From Candidatus Gracilibacteria bacterium (lineage in GTDB: Bacteria > Patescibacteriota > Gracilibacteria > BD1-5 > UBA6164): a stretch of 64,000 nucleotides of DNA. Below the pieces are notes generated by a model. It ran no database searches, was not told the origin of the DNA, and was given only the letters and a program-made list of their open reading frames with translations. Shown here one piece after another: positions 24,431 through 34,475 of the stretch; position 1 is the stretch's first letter, and the number at the start of each line of letters is the position of its first letter. The position numbers and the translations under genes are program-made. The DNA is taken from positions 1 through 64,000 of the forward strand of contig JAACSU010000008.1 of the NCBI GenBank assembly GCA_010119145.1, in the 5' to 3' direction.

Positions 24431-24861
24431 TCCTGTATAAAATCGAGAAAATCCTTTGCTGAAGTGAAGTTGTGGTATACTGACGCATATCTAATATATG
24501 AGATATCATCAAGTATTTTTAGTTTTTCGAGTACTTTTTCTCAAACTCTACGGGCCTTTATTTCTTTTCAAGTTCCAAGCTCACTCTCTATTTCATCAAT
24601 AGCTCTCTCTACATCTAAAATACTAATTCCTCTTTTATTTGTAGCCTTGAGAATACTATCTTCAAGTTTATCTCTGTCATAACGTTCTTTGACGTCTCAG
24701 CTCTTCACGATAATGAGATTACTCACTGCTCATTTCTCAAAGGTCGTAAATCTATTTTGACATTTCTCACATTCTCGTCTTCGTTTGACCGTTTTTCCAT
24801 CATCAGATACTCTTGAATCGAGTACCTTGGTGTCTGTATTTCAGCAATTTGAGCAGTTCAT
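24427..24861 (-). CDS. nrdR: Transcriptional repressor NrdR
   Basis: 144 residues. The zinc ribbon has CSNC (C3, C6) and CEKC (C31, C34); [22 protein letters not shown] is the diagnostic stretch. The ATP-cone follows ([29 protein letters not shown]). NrdR senses dATP/ATP through the cone and represses ribonucleotide reductase genes by binding tandem 16-bp boxes. Two such boxes occur in this window upstream of nrdB (44620-44666). Gly codons include UGA. Its stop overlaps that of yidD. Confidence 0.97.
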
Positions 24862-24871
24862 ATTATTTTAA

Positions 24872-24917
24872 TAATAAAAAATATTTCCTCAATTATAGGT
24901 GAGAAAATATTTTTTAC
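24872..24917 (-). terminator. Terminator of the tail-fibre-like gene
   Basis: On the minus strand aaaaaatattttctca / tgaggaaatatttttt, followed by ATTATT. About 40 nt after the stop at 24959. Confidence 0.75.
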
Positions 24918-24958
24918 AATTTCAACTACACTTTGCATTAAAATTTTTGAGAAATTAC

Positions 24959-25960
24959 TTAATAAGAACAGCAAACTGCGTATGCATACGATGCAGCGTT
25001 ATTTCATTCATTTGTTGTACATCCAACTTCCCATTTTGATAATGAGCTATCAGGTTGACTTAAGTCCATCCAATCGTCTTTGGGAACTTCACATCGCCCA
25101 CCTCATCATGTTAAAAATTCGTTATTATTACAAGATGCCACTGCGTTTTGAGGCCACCCTCTCACTTCATTTGTACGTCTACATGAAAGTTTATGATTAT
25201 CTACATAACTCTTTGTAGCAACATGATTATTATTTGTTGGACTTGTAGTACTGATTTTTCCCGTGATATTGAGGTTTCACATAGTAAAAGTTCAAGAATT
25301 GAGTAAATCTTCTCACCTAACTTCACCGTTTTTTATATGTTTTGATTCAACAGCATTGTCAGCTAACTCACTTCGAGAAATACTTCCAGCTGCAATATCC
25401 TCTGCTATTATTTTATTATTTATTATATGATTAGTGTTAATAGAATCATCCTGAATTTTACCTCAAGAAATTGTTCCATTGGTTATGTTAGCCCCATTAA
25501 TACTCGTAATATTTGCTCCATTTCATCGAAAACTCGTTGCATTTATTATTCCATTTACGTCGAGCGTATAATTCGGTGATGACCTATTAACTCATATTCT
25601 CGTTCCTGTATCTGTAATGAGCCCAACTAAAAATTTAGATCCATCCCATTTTGGAATATTATTGTTATTTCATCCAGCAATTATTTGAAACGCTGATACA
25701 AATACCGTTTTTATTTTTTGTGCTCCACTTATATTTTCAAATATATTTGAAATAATTTCTCAAACAAATCCTTTTTTATCCATTCATGATGGAGCTGTTG
25801 GAGTTCAAGCTAAAGAAGCTGCTTGCACTTTCACTACCCTCGGTGAGACCTCATCTGAAGCAGAATATACTGAGTCTAGTTGAAGAACACAGATACTCAG
25901 AATAATAAAGAGTGTTATAAAATTTTTCAAGAGCTTATTTTTATTGAGTAATATACACAT
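24959..25960 (-). CDS. Secreted tail-fibre-like surface protein
   Basis: 333 residues. Signal peptide (LKNFITLFIILSICVLQLDSVYS). The mature N-terminus KVQAAS...APSGMDKKGFVG is shared with the partial gene at base 1. The middle has short repeats of the kind found in phage tail fibres and trimeric adhesins (NATSFRGNGANITSINGANI, NGTISGGKIQDDSI, HIINNKIIAEDIAAGSI, ELADNAVESKHIKNGEV). A short region TTSPTNNNHVATKSYVDNH precedes a Cys-rich end (six Cys, CCSY terminal). Heavy UGA use (GGGGR in the tail). Probably an adhesin. An alternative ATG lies 15 bases upstream at 25975. Confidence 0.8.
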
Positions 25961-26071
25961 AATTGTATCATACATACCCTAACTTAAGCAAATTATTATC
26001 TATAATATCAATACAAAATATTATAAGTATTCCTACTATTTATACTTTCTCAGTAATATAAGCCAAAAGTG

Positions 26072-26098
26072 TTGATTTTTTAAAATATTCACTATAAT
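26072..26098 (+). promoter_or_regulatory. rplA promoter
   Basis: TTGATT (26072-26077) and a perfect TATAAT (26093-26098), spacer 15 bp. The 80-base leader has a small hairpin (ccttctaaagg region) but no clear copy of the L1-binding site. Confidence 0.55.
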
Positions 26099-26177
26099 AC
26101 AGCAGCCTTCTAAAGGAAGTTTCGATATTCACACATGTATCAAACGCAAGTACCTTTTATTTTTTGATTATACTATT

Positions 26178-26879
26178 ATGGCAGCAAGAGGAAAAAAATA
26201 CAAAAAAGCTCTCGAGTTTTTGAGTCCAGATATGACTTACACGGTTCCTGAAGCAGTTGAGCTTCTTGAACAAACAAATACTGTAAAGTTCGACCCAACT
26301 GTTGAGGTTCACTTTACTCTCAATCTTGATCCTAAACATCAAGATCAAATGATTAGAACAACAGCTTCTCTTCCAAACGGAACTGGTAAAACAGCTCGAA
26401 TATGTGCATTTACTGATACAGTTTCTGCAGAAGACCTTAAAAAAGCAGGAGCTGCTGAAGCAGGTGGTGAGGAACTCATCGCTGATATCGAAGCTGGAAA
26501 CGTAGCACTCGACTTTGATGTTTGTGTGGCTACTCCATCAATGATGAGACATCTTGGGAAAATCGCAAGAGTACTCGGACCAAAAGGACTTATGCCAAAT
26601 CCTAAAACTGGAACAGTTGGAGTTGACCTTCTCGCAGTTGTAAAAGATATTGCAGGTGGGAAATTTGAATTCAAGACTGATAAGCATGGAAATGTTCACT
26701 CTATCTTTGGGAAACTTTCATTTGGAAAGGAAAAACTTGAAGAAAATCTCAATGCATTTCTTCAAATAATCCAAGACGTGAAACCTACTGGAGCAAAAGG
26801 AAAGTATATCACTTCTGTGGTTGTTTGTAACGCTATGGGACCTTGAATTAAACTTAATATGAATACAGATAAAAAATAA
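26178..26879 (+). CDS. rplA: 50S ribosomal protein L1
   Basis: 233 residues. RGKKYKKALEFL, the FDPTVEVHFTLNLDPKHQDQMIRTTASLPNGTGK region, and LGPKGLMPNPKTGTV (family signature) identify L1, which forms the mobile stalk near the E site. Nearly all glycines are GGN; a single UGA lies close to the C-terminus, where the standard code would cut the protein 11 residues short. Unlike most bacteria, rplK is not next to it. Own promoter and terminator. Confidence 0.97.
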
Positions 26880-26892
26880 TTATCACTTTTCA

Positions 26893-26928
26893 CAAAAAAA
26901 CTCTAAAGAAATTCTTTAGAGTTTTTTT
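26893..26928 (+). terminator. Terminator of rplA
   Basis: aactctaaagaa / ttctttagagtt with A7 before and T7 after. Confidence 0.92.
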
Positions 26929-26973
26929 ATGAAATACATATAATATATATGTATTATATTTTAATTAAAAACT

Positions 26974-27474
26974 ATGAAATCAAAATTATTGATTGGTTCT
27001 CTCAGTATAGCTCTTTTATTTGGTCTTATGTCATGTGCTGATACAAATGATGAAACGGTCACTCCTAACAATACCGTAGAAATAAACAGTACTTCTGATG
27101 CTAGTTCTACTCAGCTCGCAGGAGAAGAAACACCAAGTGTGAATGAAAATGGAGATACACTTGTTGGTGGTGACGCTGTTGCCTGAGATGAGACTCCAGG
27201 TGAGGCTTCATTTACAGTTCTAGGAAGCAACTATGAATATGATATTAAAGAAATGAGAGTCAAAGAAGGAGATGAAGTAAGCATTACTTTTAGATCAGTA
27301 GACGGTTTCCACGACTGGGTCGTAGATGAATTTGATGCTGCTACTGAAAAGGTAGAAACAGATGGTGAAACAACGGTTACATTTATAGCTGATAAAACTG
27401 GAACATTTGAATACTATTGTTCAGTTGGTCAACATCGAGCAAATGGGATGGTTGGAACACTCATAGTTGAGTAG
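26974..27474 (+). CDS. Cupredoxin-domain lipoprotein
   Basis: 166 residues. Signal peptide with lipobox GLMSC, so Cys21 is probably lipid-modified. A polar Thr/Ser-rich linker runs to ~75, then a blue-copper fold: FTVLGSNYEYDIKEMRVKEGDEVSITF, with ligands H113 (FHDWVV), C149 (YYCSVGQH), H154 and M159 (NGM). This is the plastocyanin/azurin-type ligand set H..C..H..M. It may carry electrons or bind copper outside the membrane. No partner oxidase is in the window. One UGA Gly sits in the linker. Confidence 0.9.
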
Positions 27475-27494
27475 TTTTCTTCTCAGACATTACA

Positions 27495-27526
27495 ATAAAA
27501 AACTCTCATATTGAGAGTTTTTTATT
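27495..27526. terminator. Terminator shared by the cupredoxin gene and the suf operon
   Basis: aaactctca / tgagagttt with A and T runs on both sides. It overlaps the stop codon of the Rrf2 gene. Confidence 0.9.
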
Positions 27527-27917
27527 TATTCATTATTTTATCTAGTGTCTGCATCTTAAGTAAACTATTAAATCATCTTTGTAGATTTCAAAGTGCATTT
27601 GTAGTGTAACAATCAGTTTTTTTCTCACAATATATATTTTTTGTACAATCTGATATTCATATTTCTTCTCCGACTGCTACAAATATGTCATAAAGAGAGA
27701 TGGTATCTGGCACTTTTGCAAGCATCACTCATCCTCATCGTCCTTGTTTTGATAAAAGTATTCAGGCTTTTTGTAATTCAGGAATAATACGGCGAAGGCA
27801 GGTTTCACTCATACCCTGTGATGCAACGATATCACGAATCTGTACCAATTCTCATTTATCAGCAATATAGCAAAGAGCTTTAAGTGCATCGTCTCATGTT
27901 TTGGAAAGTTTAATCAT
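27522..27917 (-). CDS. Rrf2-family regulator, IscR-like
   Basis: 131 residues. The winged-helix part has TGDDALKALCYIA, IRDIVASQGMSETCLRRIIPELQKAGIL and QGRGGGVMLAKVPDTISLYDIF, the Rrf2 pattern. Cys91, Cys97 and Cys103 are spaced C-x5-C-x5-C, the [2Fe-2S] ligand spacing of IscR (92, 98, 104); the fourth IscR ligand, His, appears replaced (CYTTN). It is the last gene of the suf operon, so it likely senses Fe-S status and regulates this operon. Arrangement at the 3' end differs from isc operons where it comes first. Confidence 0.9.
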
Positions 27918-27920
27918 TTC

Positions 27921-28322
27921 TTATATCTTTAAAACATCATCAAAAGTGTCAATTTTTCCATCTTGTAAATATGTATGCAGTGCGTTTCGAGTTGTTAAGA
28001 GTCACAGTACAGAAGCTTGTTTTCTCCGATCTGAAATTGGCATTTCGATAAGCTCTTCAATATATTTGTATCAAAAAGCAAAGATTTCCTCTATCTTCAT
28101 ATCTATAATACTTTCACCAAAAATACTTGCACATGCTGTTGTAATGATAGCTGTATCTCACTGAAAAGACCATTTTTTTATGATTCAATTTTCTATTTTT
28201 ATATATACCTTGAGATCATCTCCACACGTCCTATTTTCTTCCCAAAAAGAAATATCAAAATCATCTAACACTCATCTATTTGGTGGAGTCTTAGAGTAAA
28301 ATGTTATTGTTTCGTTATGCAT
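27921..28322 (-). CDS. SufU/IscU-like scaffold homologue lacking two ligand cysteines
   Basis: 133 residues. TPPNRGVLDD and TCGDDLKVYIKI (C33, family CGD) match the SufU/NifU-N family, as do the following FQGDTAIITTACAS and QASVLGLLTTRNAL. In IscU the second Cys lies in GCGSAIASS and the third in HCSVLA. Here these read QGDTAII and QASVLG, so both are lost, leaving only C33 and a shifted C64. A classic three-Cys scaffold is therefore unlikely. It may have a structural, sulphur-accepting (SufS-enhancing) or regulatory role. It lies 4 nt after sufS. Confidence 0.75.
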
Positions 28323-28326
28323 TGTT

Positions 28327-29553
28327 TTAGGCTAATTCTTTAATTGCTTTTTCTAATACTTCAAAAAAAGCATCGATATCTTCTTTTGTATTATACACTT
28401 GTATACTCATACGACAGCTATGTTTTTGACCCACAAAATCCATAAGTGGCTCAGCACAATGTTGCCCAGCACGCACGCAAATATCATTATCAGCGAGATA
28501 GTCAGAGATATCAAAACTATGAATACCTTCTACTACAAAGGTAAAAACTCATACTCTATTTTTTGAGGCTGTACTTCAAATAAGCTTCACACTCTCAAGT
28601 CATGCAAATTTTTCCAAACTATAGTGAACCAGTTCACGTTCATGATTTTCAAGTAATCTATATCCTCATATAGAATCAAGATACTCAAAAGCTCTCAGTA
28701 AACTCACAGCTCCGGAAAGATTTGGGGTTCCTGGTTCAAATTTATCTGGAAGTTTCTTACTGTGAGTAAATCAAGACTCAGAAACAGATTCAATAGCTCC
28801 ACCACCAGAAAAGATTGGATTGAGAACATTTAAAAGTGTTTCTTTTGCCCATAAAACTCAAATCCCCGAATCAGCAAATATTTTATGACCAGTAAAAAAT
28901 AGCGCGTCACATCATAGTTTTAGAACATCTACTTCAAAATGAGGAACACTTTGAGACGCATCTACTATAAACAGTGGTTTATTGTTTCAATACCTCACAG
29001 CAAGCAAAGAGCTTACATTTTCTATATCAAATATTTGTCCTGTTGTGTTTGATACATGAGTGAGCGATACTATTTTTACTTTGTCAGTTAACTTATCTCG
29101 AAAATCATTGTAATCTAAATCAAAATTATCGGTCACTCCTACAAACTCGACATTGACTCCATAATCTTCTTTGAGTATAAGCCAAGGAACGACATTGGCA
29201 TGATGTTCTACGATACTCAGAAGTACGGTATCTCAAGCTTTTAAAAGTCCTGTTCTCCAGATACTTTGAGCCAGAATATTGAGAGCGTAGGTAGAGTTGG
29301 CTGTATATATGACTTCTCTCCAATTTTCGACTCAGAGATTTTTCGCGACTATTTTTTTAGAGTCTTCATACAGTCTTTCAGAAATTTCTGATATCACGTA
29401 ACTTCCACGATGAATATTCGCGTAGCTGTTTCTTAAATAATCTGCTACTCCATCAATAACCACAGTAGGTTTTTGACTCGTGGCAGTACTATCTAAATAT
29501 ACTAAATCTGGATGATTCTGAAATATGGGAAAATCCTTTTTATAGTCTTGCAT
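28327..29553 (-). CDS. sufS: Cysteine desulfurase SufS
   Basis: 408 residues. PLP-dependent enzyme removing sulphur from cysteine for cluster assembly. Landmarks: YLDSTATSQKP, NIHRGSYVIS, TANSTYALN, IVEHHANVVPW (PLP-stacking His), VDASQSVPH, FFTGHKIFADSGIG (Schiff-base Lys), and RAGQHCAEPLM (catalytic Cys on the mobile loop), all of the group II (SufS) type. Glycines include UGA. It follows sufD by one base and precedes the scaffold homologue. Confidence 0.96.
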
Positions 29554-29554
29554 A

Positions 29555-30244
29555 TTATTTTGATTTTATTCTCTCTAAAATTCTTTCTTTGGTTGATTTA
29601 AAAAGTTCAGCATTATCTCATTCAAGATCTCAAAATATCTTTGCAATATAACTCTCAAGCATTAGGACCGTTGCATCTTCTCGTGGAAGTCCTCGGCTTC
29701 TGAGATAAAAGAGTTTATCATCAGAGATTCTCTCCATATTACAAGCATGACTTGCTTTGACGTCATTACTATGAACCAAGAGCGTAGGAAGTCCTCGAAC
29801 TTTCCCTGTTGCTCCAAGAAAAATATTCTCTTCTACAAGATATCATTCTACTTTTTCAATTCCTTCGGTGATATGTACGATTCCATCTAAATCAATAAGT
29901 CAGCCATCAGAAACAAAGCTTACAATATGCATGTTCAGAAAAGCTCTACTTGCAGCAAGTTCACCATTAATTTTTGCAGTAATTTTTTCTCATGTTGAAC
30001 TCAGAAGCGAGAATATTTCACATTTGGCATCTTCTCCATTTATGAGAAAATACTTATCAAATTTCTCTGCAGTTTCAAAATACCCAAAATACTTGAGTGA
30101 AGCACAAGATCAAAAAGTAACTTTTTCAAGTACATTTTTCTCATCATATATAAGAACTATGGCATTGTCTGCAATATGAATTTCTTTCTCAAGCTCATCA
30201 CTCATATACAGTCTATTTTCTGAAAGGATTTTCATACTAGGCAT
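29555..30244 (-). CDS. sufD: SufD-like Fe-S assembly protein (short)
   Basis: 229 residues, about half the E. coli SufD length. The conserved SufB/SufD C-terminal beta-helix core is present: LVHSNDVKASHACNMERISDDKLFYLRSRGLPREDATVLMLESYIAKIFGDL (shared with Suf[24 protein letters not shown]). The N-terminal domain is reduced. It would pair with SufB in the SufBCD scaffold. The start at 30244 overlaps sufA by 8 bases; an in-frame ATG at 30235 is also possible. Confidence 0.9.
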
Positions 30245-30638
30245 GTTTATTTTTAAAATTTTCTCTCATTTTTTTAAGTTTTTCTAGGTCTATTTTTGGT
30301 TGTTTTTTTTCAAATGCAAAGCTCGTCCCACAACCACATCTATCAAGTACTTCTCAACTTGTAAATATAAATCTCACTTGTTCACGGCCCGTATGGTCAG
30401 CTTTGACCACTCTCGTAATCTTTGCATTTTCTAAATAGACTCTATCAGTTTTTGGAACATAGAGTGAAAATAAGTACTCACTGTCTATCATTTCTATATC
30501 GTCTGTTAACTCAAAATCAGTTTGCATATCTATTTTATTACCTGAACAACCAGCTTCGTAAAAAAACACTTTGAGTTGTTTTACTCCAGCATTTTCAAAT
30601 TCAGAAACTGTTTTTTTGTCGAGTTGTAGCATAATCAT
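30237..30638 (-). CDS. sufA: A-type Fe-S carrier (SufA/ErpA)
   Basis: 133 residues. The three ligand cysteines of the HesB/IscA family are present: C31 (EAGCSG) and C101/C103 (DRCGCGTSF). The C-terminal part adds about 25 basic residues beyond the usual end at CGCGxSF. It carries clusters from SufBCD to client apoproteins. UGA encodes the Gly in the TSGEVL turn, which would cut the protein before its last two cysteines in the standard code. An in-frame TTG at 30653 would overlap sufB; the ATG at 30638 is preferred. Confidence 0.93.
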
Positions 30639-30645
30639 ATAAGAG

Positions 30646-32043
30646 TTATCCAATACTTCCTTCCATTTCCATAGAAATCAGGACATTCATTTCACTCGCG
30701 TATTCAAGAGGAAGCTCTTTGACGATAGGAGAGATAAATCCATTTACTATCATCGCAGCTGCCTGTTCTTCATCGATTCCTCGAGATTGGAGATAAAATA
30801 AATCATCTTCATTTATCTTACCAGCACTTGCTTCATGAGCGACTATAGAGTCTGCATTGTCACATCGTATTTCTGGAATCGTGTCTGAACCAGATATATC
30901 ATCAAGGAGAAGAGCATCACATTCAATCTTTGTTACTGAACCAGTCGCACTGGCTTTGATGTCTACTAAACCTCTATAGGTAGACAATCAACCAGCTTTT
31001 GAGATAGACTTAGACACGATAGAGCTTGAAGTATTTTTCCCTATATGAATCACTTTCGCTCAAGTGTCCTGAGTTTGTCCAGCATTCGCAAATGCAATCC
31101 CAAGATGGTCAGCTCGAGAGTTGTCACCAATAAGAACCGAACATGGATAGAGCATAGTAGTATTAGATCCCATATTTCCTCATACCCATTCCATATATCC
31201 AGCTTCTTGAAGGAGTGCTCTTTTAGTATTGAGGTTATAAGTATCAAGTGACCAGTTCTCAACTGACGAGTATCTCATCGTTGCATTTTTTCCAACAAAA
31301 ATCTCCACTCAACCAGCATGCAGTGAGTTTTCATCGTATTTAGGAGCAGAACATCATTCTATATAATGAGCTTCTGCGTCCTCTTCTATAATTATCATCG
31401 TATGCTCAAACTGTCCACCTTTCTTCACATTCATACGGAAATATGATTGAAGTGGCTCAGAGACTTTGACTCATTTAGGGACGTACAAAAATGTTCCACC
31501 AGACCAAACAGCATAATGTAGGCTTGCAAATTTGTGATCTGTGAGAGGAATAGATTTTGAAAAATGCTTTTTGATGAGTGCTTCATACTCTGGATTTTTG
31601 AGAGCATTTGAGAGGTCGTCAAAAATAACACCTTGATCAGCTATTTCTTGTTTGAGACTATGATAGACTGTTTCACTATCATATTGAGCACCAACACCTG
31701 CAAGTGCTTTTTTCTCAGCTTCAGGAATCCCAAGTTTATCAAAAGTATTTTTTATACTTTCAGGGACATCATCCCACGATTTATTATTTCAAGCACCTTC
31801 TGGTTGAGCGAAATAATAAATACTCTGTAAATCAAGGTCTGATAAATCAGGCCCCCAACTTGGCATTGCTTTTTCTTCATAGATTTTGAGTGCTTTGAGT
31901 CGAAGGTCAAGCATCCACTCTGGCTCCTCGTTTGCATGAGAGATTTGTCGTACCACGATTTCATTTATTCCTTGAACAGCCGTTCCTTTATAAATGACTT
32001 CGTCCGAGAAATCCCAAGTTCCTGAAGTTGTAACGGTTCACAT
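30646..32043 (-). CDS. sufB: Fe-S cluster assembly protein SufB
   Basis: 465 residues. [93 protein letters not shown], and [30 protein letters not shown] are SufB features. It binds the nascent cluster with SufC and SufD. The second codon is UGA (ATG-TGA), and at least two more UGA glycines follow. Gene order sufC-sufB-sufA-sufD is compact. Confidence 0.97.
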
Positions 32044-32059
32044 ATTTTGTTTATTTAAA

Positions 32060-32800
32060 TTATACTTCTCCAAATCCACTTTCACTAATATCTTGTGCGA
32101 GTTCTTTACCACCTTCTCTTACGATATTTCCTGCCTTCATAACAAATACTGTGTCGACATCGATATATTCAAGAATCGTGAAGTAATGCGTGATAATAAT
32201 AATTGAGTTTTCAGGTGAACTTAAAGACTGTAACATTGACGCTACGGTTTTAAAGGCATCGAGGTCAAGACCAGAATCAATCTCATCGAGAATAATATAT
32301 TTTGGTCCAATGAGTTTCATTTGAAGGATTTCTATTTTTCTCTTCTCTCCTCCTGAAAATCACACATTAAGATCTCGATCCAAAAATGCTTCATCAATCT
32401 GCAGTTCTTGCATATGTTTTTTGATGAATCTTTTAAAGATAAATGGTGAGAGCTCTGTAAATTCTGCATTTTTCCCTTTTTCTGAAATATTGAAAATAGT
32501 CCTGAGATATTCAGAGAGTTTTACTCATTTAATTTCAGGAATATTTTGAAAACTCAGAAAGATTCCTGCGTTACTTCTCTCGTTTGGTTCCATCTCAAGG
32601 AGATCATCTCCATTGATAGAAATACTTCCTCATGTTACTTCATATTTAGGATGCCCCATAAGAACACTTGAAAGCGTTGATTTTCCTGAACCATTTTTTC
32701 ATAAGAGGCAATAATTCTTCCCAAGTTCAAATTTGAGGGAAATTCCGTTTAGTATCTCTTTATCTCAAACGGAAACTTTTAAGTCTTGTATCTGTATCAC
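32060..32800 (-). CDS. sufC: SufC ATPase
   Basis: 246 residues. ABC-type ATPase: Walker A GKNGSGKST, Q-loop SFQNIPEI, signature FSGGEKRK, Walker B YIILDEIDSGLD, and switch His ITHY. The LDEIDSGLD form is typical of SufC rather than transporters. It drives conformational change in SufBD. The start is GTG; no ATG fits. First gene of the operon. Confidence 0.96.
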
Positions 32801-32832
32801 GTGTATATTTTATATTATTTTTAAACATTACT

Positions 32833-32859
32833 ATTTTATTCATATTTAAATATTTACAA
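32833..32859 (-). promoter_or_regulatory. Probable suf operon promoter
   Basis: On the minus strand TTGTAA (32859-32854), 15 bp, TAAAAT (32838-32833), 33 bp before the GTG of sufC. The spacer is short. Any IscR-like operator should lie close by, but none can be named by eye. Confidence 0.4.
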
Positions 32860-32928
32860 GATTTATTTGTGGATATTTTGACTGTTATTGTATATATACA
32901 CATTATATACTTTTGCTTAAAATTGCCG

Positions 32929-32950
32929 AATGTGAAGAAAATGTGAAGAA
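32929..32950 (+). repeat. Tandem 11-bp direct repeat upstream of rsmH
   Basis: aatgtgaagaa occurs twice in tandem (32929-32939 and 32940-32950). The 11-bp period places both copies on one face of the helix. MraZ, the usual regulator of division clusters, also binds short direct repeats here, but its TGGG core is absent and mraZ is not in the window. Confidence 0.5.
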
Positions 32951-32973
32951 CTCAAGTTTCTTGCTTTAAAATA

Positions 32974-32990
32974 GACAAAAATATTTTGTC
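32974..32990. promoter_or_regulatory. Palindrome upstream of rsmH
   Basis: gacaaaa-ata-ttttgtc, a perfect inverted repeat in the 320-base gap between the divergent sufC and rsmH genes; a further tttgtct half-site follows at 32994-33000. A dimeric repressor site is plausible; the regulator is unknown. Confidence 0.45.
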
Positions 32991-33021
32991 GTATTTGTCT
33001 AGTTCAATGTAAATATAGTGT

Positions 33022-33049
33022 TTGACTTAGCTCCCAAAAAACATACAAA
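33022..33049 (+). promoter_or_regulatory. Probable rsmH promoter
   Basis: TTGACT (33022-33027), 16 bp, TACAAA (33044-33049). The -10 is weak. Confidence 0.4.
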
Positions 33050-33120
33050 TAGATATAGAAGTTCTCTATTTTACACAGTTAAAATTAAGAAATTCACAAC
33101 TTTTTAACAAATTGAAGATT

Positions 33121-34062
33121 ATGGAAGTAAAAATTGATGCAAATATCCATACTTCTGTCTTACTCCCAGAGCTTGTTGAAAGTATTACAATATTTGATGA
33201 TAGACAAAATATCATCGTCGACTGTACTCTTTGACTCGCTGGTCATGGATGTGAAATTGTTAAAAAAATGAACCCAAATGATATATTTATTGGATTTGAC
33301 GCTGATGAGAGGAATCTCGTCCTTGCAAGACAAAACCTAGAAGCACTGAATACAAAAACACAAATTATCCTGATTCAAGCAAATTTCTCGGAACTCACTG
33401 AAAAACTTGCTGAACACGAAATACACAAAATCACTGGAATCTACTATGATCTCTGAGTTTCTTCCCTTCATTTTGATGAAGCAGAAAGATGATTTTCTCT
33501 CAGACTCGAGTGACCTCTCGATATGAGATTTGATACAAAGTCATGAAGAACCGCAGCAGACATTATAAATTATTCCGAGGAAAAAGAAATATATAGAATA
33601 CTGAAAGAGTATGGTGAAGAACCCCATGCTAGAAAGATAGCAGTCAGTATTCTTAAACGAAGGCAACAACGAAGATTTGTAACAACTACGGACCTCACAG
33701 ACCTATTAGATGAACATTTAAATAAACATATAAAGACGAAAACGAGAGTATTTCAAGCACTGAGAATAGAGGTAAATAAGGAACTTGAGGTGTTACAATC
33801 ATCTCTCGCTCAAGCAGTAGAATTGTTAGAGTCAGATGGAAAAATATTTGTGATAAGCTTTCACTCTCTCGAAGATAGGATTGTAAAACAATATTTTAAG
33901 CAAGAAAGTAAAGATTGTATCTGTCGTGATATCATCTGCACATGTAAACATACTGCGAAATTGAAGCTCCTGAATAAAAAACCAATCCTTCCAAGTGAAG
34001 AAGAACAAAAGATAAACAGAAGAAGTCGGAGTGCAAAAGCAAGACAGGCTCAAAAAATATAA
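33121..34062 (+). CDS. rsmH: 16S rRNA (cytosine1402-N4)-methyltransferase
   Basis: 313 residues. HTSVLLPELVESI at the start (family HxPVLxxEVxxxL), IVDCTLGLAGHG (SAM site, family DxTxGxGGHS), FIGFDADERNLVLA, GIYYDLGVSSLHFDEAERGFS, PLDMRFD, TAADIINYSEEKEI, RIEVNKELEVL and ISFHSLEDRIVKQYF identify RsmH. It methylates C1402 in the decoding centre. Gly codons are mostly UGA in the central motifs. It heads the division gene ftsL, a remnant of the dcw cluster. Confidence 0.96.
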
Positions 34063-34086
34063 TATCTATTAATCTCCTTGTAAATC

Positions 34087-34455
34087 GTGAATCCAAGACT
34101 CATACACAAACAACATCCAGATTCTCACTTTTCATCAATGAGAAAACAAGAAAAAGAAAAACTTACCTTTGGGTACCAGTCTACCTATAGTGCACTTTTA
34201 GGTCTCATTGGATTTTTACTTTTGTACTATGTATGGATACTTAACGCAAATGCAACACAAGGATACACCATTAGACAACTTGAAAAAAATCAAAACGAAC
34301 TGAAAGTAGAACTTGATAGACTCAATGTAAAAATTGCTGAAATAGACAGTTTAGATAGTATCGGGGCTGAAGATGCTTTGAACAACATGCAACAAGTTGA
34401 GGATCCAAATTATCTTGTGTATAAGAGTAATGTACAATATGTTTTCAAAAACTAA
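34087..34455 (+). CDS. FtsL-like cell division protein
   Basis: 122 residues from GTG. A basic cytoplasmic N-terminus (residues 1-37), one membrane segment (ALLGLIGFLLLYYVWILNA) and a coiled coil (IRQLEKNQNELKVELDRLNVKIAEI) make the bitopic FtsL/DivIC layout. Its place directly after rsmH is that of ftsL in the dcw cluster. FtsL works with FtsB and FtsQ to activate septal wall synthesis. Sequence identity in this family is low, so the call rests on topology and context. Unusually it has no UGA glycine. Confidence 0.7.
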   Translation: MNPRLIHKQHPDSHFSSMRKQEKEKLTFGYQSTYSALLGLIGFLLLYYVWILNANATQGYTIRQLEKNQNELKVELDRLNVKIAEIDSLDSIGAEDALNNMQQVEDPNYLVYKSNVQYVFKN

Positions 34456-34475
34456 TACAAACATACCTTATCCCA

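Larger units (their letters stand above)
32801..33120. other. Divergent regulatory region between sufC and rsmH
   Basis: 320 bases, very AT-rich, with no gene. Contains the suf promoter region, an 11-bp tandem repeat, a 17-bp palindrome and a weak rsmH promoter, described separately. Confidence 0.7.

Noticed and set aside
34087-34455. FtsL-like gene as a foreign gene because it lacks UGA
   Set aside because: It has only a few glycines and no Shine-Dalgarno, and lies in a conserved position behind rsmH, so absence of UGA is uninformative.
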